In this document: positions 55,709 through 64,000 of the stretch, piece after piece
Layout: every line of letters begins with the position of its first letter
Position numbering within the stretch: position 1 is the stretch's first letter
Position numbers and translations under genes: made by a program
From: Spirometra erinaceieuropaei
Lineage: Eukaryota > Platyhelminthes > Cestoda > Diphyllobothriidea > Diphyllobothriidae
Direction: 5' to 3'
DNA length: 64,000 nt
NCBI GenBank assembly: GCA_902702965.1
Contig: CACRXP010000227.1
Span: forward strand, 680,937-744,936
The notes under the pieces: model-generated
What the model saw: the letters and a program-made list of their open reading frames with translations, nothing else
Database searches by the model: none
Told to the model about the DNA's origin: nothing

Positions 55709-56198
55709 AATGAAGGTTATTTTGCCCCTAAGGAATCTTACCTATGTCCAACTAAATGTTTTTGGATACCCGTTCTCAAATGCACGCAGGTAAAATCTGT
55801 AATAGGGTGGGACCGCAAAAGTCGAGGCTGGAGTTAGCGGGAGATTACTGTATGTATGAGCCTTTGGTTGAATGTGCGATTATGAGTGTTGTTGTTGTGC
55901 TTGATCGAATATTTGCTTTACTTGAGGGCTTTTGCCTTATCGTAACTGTATGTAGACCCGCGATTTCATACACATTCAGGTCGATATTCCGACTTTTCAG
56001 TGGGTTACCTATGCTTACAGACCTTGCTTAACTTTGTACTTCATCGCAAATAGTAACCCTCTGATCTATTTATATTCTTGAGTCATTAACTCTTTGTTGC
56101 GGAGCAGAATTTGGTTATGGTCTTAGCCGTCTTCACGCAGCCTGTTACTTTGACAGTTTATTACCCATCAGCAAAATTCTGATGACCTCAGGGACTGT
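55709..56198. other. No identifiable gene
   Basis: A 91-codon frame at 55756-56031 has no recognisable motif. Confidence 0.4.
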
Positions 56199-56373
56199 TA
56201 TGGCCTGCGTCTTAATCGTATGATGCGAAGAAGTTAGTCTCCGCGCCTGCAAGAAAATGTCGGTGTTGATAGGAAGTTTGTTATTTTGAGGATTCCGTAA
56301 CGAAACCCTAAATAACTGCACTCTTACACCCTGCCATCCCTGATAAAAGACGAGCTTTTTAGAGTGTTTAATT
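56199..56373 (+). repeat. Direct repeat X, left copy
   Basis: TATGGCCTGCGTCTTAATCG to CTTTTTAGAGTGTT recurs at 57084-57253 on the other side of truncated MITE B4. Confidence 0.85.
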
Positions 56374-57080
56374 GGTTTCTTTTGCTCTTTTAATAGGAAA
56401 TAACATTGTCTTCACAGTTTATGCCCGAAAAATTGTACATGAAGGTTTTAAAAAGTTTCTAATTATGAGATTTCTAAGATCGTGCGATGTCCACGCATGC
56501 AAGACCGCACATGTCCGTTTACTAATGATCCTCCTGAAATGTACAACGCAGTCCGGATCCATTACACAATTTCATGAACTCTCTGTGGTATCCTCTTGGT
56601 GGCATAGAGCAATCTGTGATTTTCCTTACGCAGAAAGTATGCACCTTGTAGACTGTGATTGCTAAACGCTGATGCAACGGCAGATCAGTCTGAAAATTAT
56701 TCGGGAATTTGGACACTTTTTTAAAACCAAAATATATACTTTCTTCGAGTATAATATATGAAGACAATGTGATTTCCTTTCAAATGAGCAAAAGAAAGCA
56801 TAATTTATGCATGTTTTCTATAAAATATATTTAAATTTATAAGGCCATCGAAAATCAATAGGAAAAATGCATGTTACTTAAGTAGTCTTTTTTACCGAGT
56901 GTGGTTTCTGCATGAGGTCCAAAATGTGTGCATTCAAAATCCGACATCCTGGCGAGTTCGAAATGTTATAGGGTTATGCTGCATGATAATCACTATAACA
57001 ACCCCACTTAAGTAATCCTTCCTAATCGGAAACGCATTCCAGAATTTTGACCAACATTTCATGAGATCGGTCACGCACTG
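56374..57080. repeat. Foldback MITE, subfamily B, left-truncated (copy B4)
   Basis: Starts within the left arm (TTCTTTTGCTCTTTTAATAGG) and ends in GAGATCGGTCACGCACTG with TA at 57081-57082. About 280 bp of the left arm are missing, and the missing end coincides with the end of direct repeat X. Confidence 0.87.
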
Positions 57081-57083
57081 TAT

Positions 57084-57253
57084 TATGGCCTGCGTCTTAC
57101 TCATACGGTGCGAAAAACTTGGTCTCCACGTCCGCAAGAAATTGTCGGTGTTGATAGGAGGTATATTCTTCTGAGGATTCCGTAACCAAACTCGAAACAT
57201 TCTTACACCCTGCCAGGGCAGGGTGTAAGAATGAGCTCTTTAGAGTGTTGAAT
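57084..57253 (+). repeat. Direct repeat X, right copy with new palindrome
   Basis: About 170 bp matching the left copy, for example GAAATTGTCGGTGTTGATAGG and GAGGATTCCGTAAC, except for the 36 bp palindrome at 57198-57233, which replaces the left copy's CCATCCCTGATAAAAGACGA. Confidence 0.85.
57198..57233. repeat. Perfect 17 bp inverted repeat with 2 nt spacer
   Basis: CATTCTTACACCCTGCC, AG, then its exact reverse complement. The left half matches repeat X and the right half does not, so it was created in this copy. Looks like a terminator hairpin but lies in eukaryotic repeat DNA with no gene beside it. Confidence 0.9.
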
Positions 57254-58544
57254 TTTGCAGGGCGCGGTCCCCTCAAATAACCGAAAACCGGCTCTGCGGG
57301 CTAAATTGAACTCGCTAATATAAACTTACAATCCATGGCAATATTTCTTTTCTTTTCGGCAGAATAAAAAGTTAGCTAACTGTATGACTTCTTTCACGAC
57401 TGAACACATCATGGTTCTCAAGTGCCATTCCAGCCACCAAATAGTGCTACTTTCTTCTTGTGCAGGCTATTAAAAGGCCACCCGCCATTCGAGGTTAGGT
57501 CGTTAACTTTCCTCGCCGCTTTCTGGTCTCCCCCTGATGGAGAGTGCGTGCAAGTCCTTCCGGAAGAACGCAGGCATAATGTAACCAGTGAAAAGGTCAA
57601 TGTTGGGAGTGAGCTATCACCTTAACTGTTTCTACGGCTTGCCATCTGTCTGTGACGATCAGACATCGTTCTGGGCGAAACAATAACGCGGCGGCGGTGG
57701 CGGCGGCGGCGGCGGTGGCGACGGCGGTGGCGACGGCGGCGGCCGCGACGGCGTCTGGGATCCTGCCGCAGAGAGACCAGGAGAGCGTGATGATCACTCA
57801 ACCAGTGAATTACACTTGGCTGGCATGCTGTTACCACTGGCTGTACCAGCGCACCGGCAGACATCCCCTCAGCGCCCTATTTGTCGAAGCCCCGCTCGTC
57901 ACTGTGAGTCACGGCTTGCAAGGAAGGAGGACCTTTACCTGTGGGGAATTTGGCGCTTACTCTGTCACTGCTGACCTCAAGACGGTGATGATTAAGGGAT
58001 GGGAGGTGGGGTGTGAGCTCCGGTGTGCTGAGACCAACCAGCGCACTACAAACGGACGCGAAGCGACCTGCAATGGCGGACTGGCCGCACGCATTTATAA
58101 GTCCTGTGCGGTCCGCGAACCTCTGACAGCAACTACGAACGCATGTTACTTGGTTGCTAGGCCTCATCTTCGGCCTGTGCCTTTGCTGGTAGGAGGCTGA
58201 GTGTACACCGTCCACCTATGACGCAGATGAATTGACTGATGTGTGCCAGTTTTGTTGGAAGTCCATTGTAGATTTTGGCAAACACAAATGAGATTTCTGT
58301 GCTCGAACCGCGACATTCGGAGTTTTACTGTAGCCTGAAAATCCGTTTGCCGATACGAGAGCATGGAACGTTTATCGTCAGGACGAGTCCGCAGTTATAT
58401 AGACAGACTTTACGATCGGTTGCCGGTGGATCTTGTTTGCTGTCCCTGGAGTGAACAGATTTTATTCCTTCGTGCACTCCAGTCTGTTTTAGAAGGCAGT
58501 TGAGAAGGTGAGGCGCGATCGCTGAAGTAAGGACGCGGGGCTCC
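57254..58544. other. No gene recognised; GGC/GGT repeat at 57687-57753
   Basis: The 182-codon frame at 57652-58200 begins in the GGC-rich repeat, giving an Ala/Val/Thr run, and has no recognisable domain. Treated as unconfirmed rather than a gene. Confidence 0.5.
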
Positions 58545-58665
58545 AGGCTGAAATCCTCGTGAGAGGTGGCAACCTCTCGAGTCGCCAGCTACTTGAGTTG
58601 TAGTTCTCCCGGCCAACAAGCACAATAACCTCCTACCTGAATGCTTAATGTTGAGCCTTTGGGTA
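58545..58665 (+). pseudogene. Lineage-2 PLE C-terminal fragment
   Basis: QAEILVRGGNLSSRQLLEL then a stop, matching VEILMRGGNLVKRKLLETRF at 47.8 kb. The nucleotide match continues through GGCCAACAAGCACAATAACCTCC. Isolated from any other PLE piece. Confidence 0.75.
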
Positions 58666-58859
58666 AGATCATCTTCCGTAGCCGCACCTACATGACGGGA
58701 TCTGATAGGGGCATGGATCTGAGATCGGGGGACTACTAAATACGCGCAGCAGACCTACGTCCCAGAGCCTACACAAGGTGAAGCCTCTACTTGGACGGCG
58801 TGATCCCCTGCGTGTACGGTTCAGAGGAGAAAGGCTGCACAGCCGCTAACCCATGTCGC

Positions 58860-59050
58860 CTTCGATCCGCCTAACACGCGTGACTCAGCCTCCGGCCTGC
58901 GACACCGTAACGCCAATTGTTCTCTCCTTCTTTGCTGATTGGTCGCAGGCGGACTAACTTCGGGTGCATGCATTTCGGCTGACACGTACTTGGTGAGACC
59001 TCTACCTGTAAATGCTTGCAGTGCTGCCGTACACTCTCTGTCTCAGTACA
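58860..59050 (+). repeat. Interspersed repeat E, copy 1
   Basis: CGCCTAACACGCGTGACTC, CCTCCGGCCTGCGACACCGT, TTGGTCGCAGGCGG and CTGACACGTACTTGGTGAG parallel the copy at 61980-62190. A shorter piece lies near 40255-40325. Confidence 0.75.
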
Positions 59051-59106
59051 AGCTTGTTCACTTGGTTGTCCTCCCCTTTGAGTAGGAGACCTTTAAGTGG
59101 TTACAC

Positions 59107-59210
59107 ATGTGCGGCTGCTGGTTGTGCTCGAGAGAGAGAGAGAACCCGTAAGGCACAACGGAATGAGTGAGTTCCGTAAGAACGATTGGTGAGCGCCCCG
59201 CTACCATTGA
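59107..59210 (+). repeat. Interspersed repeat F, copy 2
   Basis: Matches 35865-35960; contains a short (GA)n run and lies about 75 bp upstream of a gypsy pol remnant. Confidence 0.7.
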
Positions 59211-59284
59211 CCTTAAAGTTGTTCACCATCGCATCTTTGACAAGTGACGACTCCCTCTGAGCCACCTGAATTTTTCCTTCCCAG

Positions 59285-60190
59285 TCTGAGTATTATTCAG
59301 AAGCTGGCCATTGACAAATTATAAACAGGAGTGCGCTGCCTCTGGTTTCCTTTCGGATGCTGAGCTCACCCAGATGGTCAACGGCCTGATGTAGATGTAC
59401 GGTACCAGCACAATCCCTTTTGACGTCTCGACTCTTTCTCAGCCCCCTATCGTGCTGACTCGAAGCGTTGAGCTGTTTTCCGAGCTTCTCATGGACTCTC
59501 CCACCCTGGGGTCCTGGCTTCACAAAAAGCTCCTCGTGGAAAGGTCCACCTGACTTTGCTTGAACAGGAATGTCAAAGCTTGGGCACGGTTGCGTCTCAG
59601 GTTTCGGAGGAACTGAGTGTGGCGCCATAAAACGTCTTCACTGGGCACCTTCCCCAGTCCCGACGCACGGTTCAGCCATGTTCCTCTGGATACCGTCGGC
59701 CTCTTGCCTCTATCCAATGGCCACACTCACCTTCTTGCCTGCGTTGATCGGGACACATACTGGATTGAAGCCATTCTTCTGCCGGACATGCGGGTGGACA
59801 CCGTCGTAAAGTCGCTGGGTCACAATTTTCGGTTTCCCCATCAAGTATTACGGCTGATCGAGATGCCCAGTTTGGGCACTCTCTCTTCCAAACCCTCCTC
59901 CCTTTTATTGGCTGCACGCACATTCGAACGACAGCTTGCCACCACGCAGCCAACGGCGTGGTCGAACATTTTCGCCACCATCTGGAGAACGCTCTGCATG
60001 CCAAATGCACTGGCTTGACAACCTGCCCCTTGCACTGAAGTCAAATCTGGATTGCCGAATGGGTCTTCGAAACCCTCTTCCGATTGTCAGGCGAAATGAT
60101 CACGCCAACCTCCGGCGGTACCGACGAGAGTCTCGACAAGTCTTATGTCGACAAAGGCCCGGCGGACTGCACTCATGTAGTTTCTTTCTG
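59285..60190 (+). pseudogene. Ty3/gypsy LTR-retrotransposon pol remnant (integrase)
   Basis: Read across frames: LAIDYKQECAASGFLSDAEL (end of the RNase H/linker region), NVKAWARLRLRFRRN (from the zinc-binding HHCC region, Cys residues lost), TFPSPDARFSHVPLDTVG with the first catalytic Asp, PLSNGHTHLLACVDRDTYWI, then IDRDAQFGHSLFQTLLPFIG with the second Asp and TTACHHAANGVVEHF with the Glu. The three catalytic residues are recognisable, though stops and frameshifts break the protein. No flanking long terminal repeats were confirmed. Confidence 0.86.
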
Positions 60191-60626
60191 TGTGATCGTA
60201 TGCCTGTGGTGAGGTACCTGACTAATTTACCTTTGACAATTTAGTCCCATTTCCTTTGACCGCATTGCTTGTTTGAATGTGACGAGAAACGACACACCTG
60301 TACAACCCGCCTTGCTAGCGTGCTCTGCTGTGGCATTCTGTTGTCAGTTTTTCTTAACGCTCAAAAATCTCTATATTATTCAATGCTCCGATTTACTTGC
60401 TGCATTTAAGGCTAGGGGCTCGTACGATATAACTCGTTAGTTCGTGAGAACATTACGATTTACGACATGCCCAAGCCGCTGGAATAACCATATGAGGGAC
60501 CGTTCACGGTACTCTCACGCGCTCTCAAGACCTGCCGAATCCATCTCGGTGACAAGAGGGACGTCGTTAGCGTCTATCGGATCAGGGCTGCTGTTCCAGA
60601 CGAACCGCCTGACCTGCCCGAGGACA
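60191..60626. other. No identifiable gene
   Basis: Nothing recognised between the gypsy remnant and MITE B3. Confidence 0.4.
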
Positions 60627-61623
60627 CAGAGTGCGTAACGGATCTCATGAAATGTTGGTCAAAATTCTGGAATGCGTTTCCGATTAGGAAGGATTACTTA
60701 AGTGGGCTTGTTATACTGATTATCATGCAGCATAACCCTATAACATTTCGAACTCGCCAGGATGTCGGATTTTGAATGCACGCCTTTTGGACCTCATGCA
60801 GAAACCACACTCAGTAAAAAATGACTACTTAAGTAACATCATTTTTCCTATTGATTTTCGATGGTCTCATAAATTCAAATATATTTTACAGAAAGCATGC
60901 ACAAAAATATGCTTTCTTTTGCTTATTCGGTAGGAAATCACATTGTCTTCATATTTTATGCCCGAAGAAAGTGTGTATTTAGGTTTTAAAAAAGTTTTCC
61001 AATTCCCGAATAATTTTCAGACTGATCTGCCATTGCATCATCGTTTAGCAATTTCAGTCTACAAGGTGTATGCATTCCGCGTAAGGAAAATCATATATTC
61101 CTCTATGCCCTCAAGAGGATACCACATAGAGTTCATGAAATTTTGCAATGGATCCGGACTGTTTTGTACATTTCAGGAGGATCATTAGTAAACGAACATG
61201 TGCGGTCCTGCATGCATGGACATCACATGGTCATAAAAATTCCATAATTAGAAACTTTTTTAAAACCTTCATGTACACTTTTTCGGGCATAAAATATGAA
61301 GACAATGTGATTTCCTACAAAATAAGCACAAGAAAGCATATTTTTGTGCATGCTTTCTGTAAAATATATTTGAATTTACGAGACCATCGAAAATCAATGG
61401 GAAAAATGCATGCTAATTAAGCAGTCATTTTTTGCCGAGTTTTGTTTTTGCAGGAGGTCAAAACTAAGTGCATTCAAAAGCCGACATCCTGGCAAGTCCA
61501 AAGTGTTGTAGGGCTATGCTGCATGATAATCATCAGTATAACAACTCCACCTAAGTAATCCTTTCTAATCGGAAAAGCGTTCCAGAATTTTGGCAAACAT
61601 TTCATGAGATCGGTCACGCACTT
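60627..61623. repeat. Foldback MITE, subfamily B, complete (copy B3)
   Basis: About 997 bp from CAGAGTGCGTAACGGATCTC to CATGAGATCGGTCACGCACTT. Both termini have small changes and the TA flanks are no longer exact. Two frames within, on the same strand, translate arm sequence. Confidence 0.88.
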
Positions 61624-61979
61624 TAAATGTGCTGGCCCCCTACCCCACGCTCCTTCACCTTCCCAACTTCCTGCTCCCTCCCCTCCCCACCTTCTCTCTC
61701 TTCCTCCCGTCTACTGCCAGCCCCATCATGTCTTCTGCAAACTCGTTGTCGTCTTCGTAGTCCTCCTCCCCCACCTATCCCCCACAGCACACATTCTGCC
61801 ATCATCCCCTGTCTCTTCCATCTGCATCACACGCAGTTAAGAAAGCGTTCACTTGCCATATCTCTTAATTGCTCATGTTTTTTTTTTCAGACATGAACGT
61901 TTCCTTTGACATCGTCACACGTCGCCTTCGGTTAAGGGGGGGGGCTATAGCCGCTCGGTTTCATGACCGTCAGTGCCGG
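61624..61979. other. CT-rich low-complexity sequence
   Basis: A pyrimidine-rich stretch (about 61640-61800), then T- and G-runs near 61879 and 61937. Pro/Ser-rich frames here are composition artefacts. Confidence 0.6.
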
Positions 61980-62190
61980 CGTTATGCATGTCGACTTCGG
62001 TTGGCCTAACACGCGCGACTCGACCTCTGGCTTGCGACGCCGTAGCGCCGATCGATATTTATCTCTCCACCGACTGGCCGCAGCCGGACAGGGTTTGGGC
62101 GTATGCACTCGGGCTGACACTTCTCTGGTGAGAACGCCACCTTCAACTGAGCGCGGTACTGCCTTACGCTCCCCTGCTCTCTGACCTGAG
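61980..62190 (+). repeat. Interspersed repeat E, copy 2
   Basis: GGCCTAACACGCGCGACTC, ACCTCTGGCTTGCGACGCCG, GACTGGCCGCAGCCGGAC and CTGACACTTCTCTGGTGAG, in the order seen at 58860-59050. No coding motif. Confidence 0.75.
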
Positions 62191-64000
62191 CGCCCTCAGG
62201 CTGTCGACCGTCGCAATTCGATATTACAACAGTGGTAACGAGGGCCAGACCATTCGGATGTAACCAGTCAAACAGTGGGCCAGCTGCTACGCAGGAATTA
62301 TATGCCCTAGAGGTTTTGCAACTGTTGGGAGTGCCTACACTCCCAACGACAAGAGCCAACCAATCACGGGAGGCCACGTGCGTTTTCTCTACTGCGCTGT
62401 CATCTTAATCTTGACGCCTCACCATTGGCTTTTCCTCTCGGGCCAGATCGATCTGCATATTCGAATTATCGACCGGCTCGTCTGGAATGTTCTTTCCGAA
62501 GGGCATTGGGCCGAACGCCGGCGAAGCACAGTATGGCGTTATAAATATGCGTTACTTCCAGTTATTTTGACTAGCAATTTCGGAATACATATTTTCATAG
62601 CCGGTCGCGTTCTGCTTCTCTGCCGCGTCGGTATTGGGGACAAGGGTCGAGTGCGTACACGCTCCACGGGATTTCAAGTACCAGGCCGGTCATAACAGCA
62701 ACCCTTGGACGTCTAGATCTATTTCGTTCTCTGTCGCTGATGTCGGGTGTCTGTATGAACCCTAAAAGTGCACAGGATAACGCCCTGGTGTTAGCTGACG
62801 AGTACATTTCCTTCCGGTCGCTACTTGAAAGTTAATTTTTTACATGTTTCGCAAGACGTGCTTTATTGCATTGTCCAGCATAGCCTACTTCTGCCCCCAT
62901 GCAAGGTGAGGAGTTGCGGGAAACAGTAGCCATATGGTCCAATCATGCCTTCCGTATCGCGAACTGCGCTGCGTACAAGCGTCCTGTTTACCCCTCAATA
63001 TGTACTTTTGCCCGCGAACGCAAGGTCTAATTCCAGTGCGCAGCGGAGTTCTCTCTCGGCGAAATATTCTGCCGTTTGCAGGCATTAATTCTGACATCTG
63101 TTCGCTCACACTTAGGCGTACCTGCTTCAGAGCTGACTTCTACGCGCATTGGGCCAGTCCAAAAGTACAACCGGGAATAACAGCTAAACTGATATTTTGA
63201 CGATAAAGACCTGAGGTACCATGAAAAAGTGTGCAATTCACTTTGTCACCAAACTGTTTTTGAAACTTTTGACTCAGAAAAAAGAGTATGTCCAGGCACC
63301 TAAAGACTAGTCGGTGCGCGGGCGTCACCTGAAAACCTTCTCTTCTCCCTGGCCAAGACTAAGGATGAAGAGTATTACTAAATAGCCAAATTATGGTCTA
63401 AGGAATACGTTAGGAAAATAAAGGTCTGACATGGTAAACGAGTATTGTTAAAAGGGAACTTAGCATAGAGAGAGAACTAGAACTTGCATGAAGAAGAAAA
63501 AATACCAATAAAAAACTCCACTGTGAGGCACATCAAAGTTTGGAGATTATCGCAGCCGAAAAACAATGTATGTCTTCTTCAAAGTATTTGCCAAAAGTTT
63601 ATAATTATAAGGTTATTTACGACCATGGAATGTTCTTCCAAATGACGCCATATCGGCTCGCAATGTGTCCCGTCGGAAGTTGATTTCACCTCGCCTCTGC
63701 GTTGCAGTGTGACTTTGAGCGCCGAACGCGGGGCGATGTCTCATCTGCTGAGTTTCTTCAAAGTAAGCCTTTTCGAAATTAGGTTCCCTTGTGATTGTGT
63801 CGTCTTCTCAGAAACTCCTCTTGTGCACTCTGTATTACCCCTGCTTCTATGAAAAACATCCTGAGTGTTCTTTATTTTGCCGTTAGTAAGTCGAGAATCG
63901 TAAAAACGTGTACATGTTTCTCGATAAACTTCTGTAAACGCACGATAGCCGATAGATGTACTTTGTCAACAGCAAACTTAACGTCGTTCACGGTCAGTTG
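62191..64000. other. No identifiable gene; one perfect hairpin at 62324-62347
   Basis: The hairpin is GTTGGGAGTG, CCTA, CACTCCCAAC. Frames up to 123 codons have no recognisable motif. The last 600 bp are unassigned. Confidence 0.45.

Noticed and set aside
57198..57233. Rho-independent transcription terminator
   Set aside because: The hairpin is perfect, but this is eukaryotic repeat DNA, there is no T-run and no gene upstream.
57652..58200. 182-codon open frame, the longest in the window
   Set aside because: It starts in a GGC/GGT microsatellite and has no recognisable domain or splice context. GC-rich composition makes chance frames likely.
1..64000. CRISPR array, prophage, operons or integrons
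   Set aside because: No regularly spaced identical repeats, and no prokaryotic gene organisation. Repeats are dispersed and diverged.

Overview
The window is gene-poor eukaryotic DNA. It has no ribosomal-binding-site-led operons, no long open frames and no recognisable host gene. What it holds is layered transposable elements: Penelope-like retroelements (PLEs), about 1 kb TA-flanked foldback MITEs, a tRNA-derived SINE, LINE and Ty3/gypsy remnants, and degenerate TTAGGG-like arrays. The mixture, above all two PLE lineages ending in GIY-YIG domains, suggests a flatworm, most likely a large-genome tapeworm. That assignment is inference from remembered family resemblance and could not be tested by a search here.

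Layout. 1-9 kb: a MITE cut by the window edge, a minus-strand PLE fragment, a complete MITE with TA duplications, a cluster of three tRNA-derived SINE copies and a TTAGGG-bearing foldback element. 9-16 kb: a 220 bp direct duplication, another MITE, and several foldback elements whose arms contain hammerhead-ribozyme motifs. 17-31 kb: MITEs, a further ribozyme foldback, and a nested PLE complex at 24.8-27.4 kb with a MITE inserted into its terminal repeat. 32-37 kb: a TTAGGG-type element with an exact 8 bp target duplication, a dead Tc1/mariner transposase and a LINE remnant. 38-46 kb: four MITEs, one nested in an older repeat and one interrupted by another element. 47-56 kb: the PLE cluster, with a lineage-2 element (tandem C-terminal domains, promoter-like TATA, intact ribozyme core) and three lineage-1 elements, one with a twin-priming-like 5' inversion that abuts its neighbour's ribozyme. 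56-64 kb: a duplication flanking a truncated MITE, a gypsy integrase remnant, a last MITE and unassigned repeats.

The most interesting system is the ribozyme-bearing terminal repeat. Several unrelated-looking foldback repeats share one plan: a (TTC)-rich edge, a CUGANGA core, a short stem II, GAAA(C) and GUC, in places about 50 nt downstream of a conserved TATAAATACTGCA. At 47.3-48.6 kb this unit lies directly after PLE C-terminal coding sequence. This identifies the orphan foldbacks as solo or inverted PLE terminal repeats. All coding sequences seen carry stops or frameshifts, so no autonomous element here looks active.
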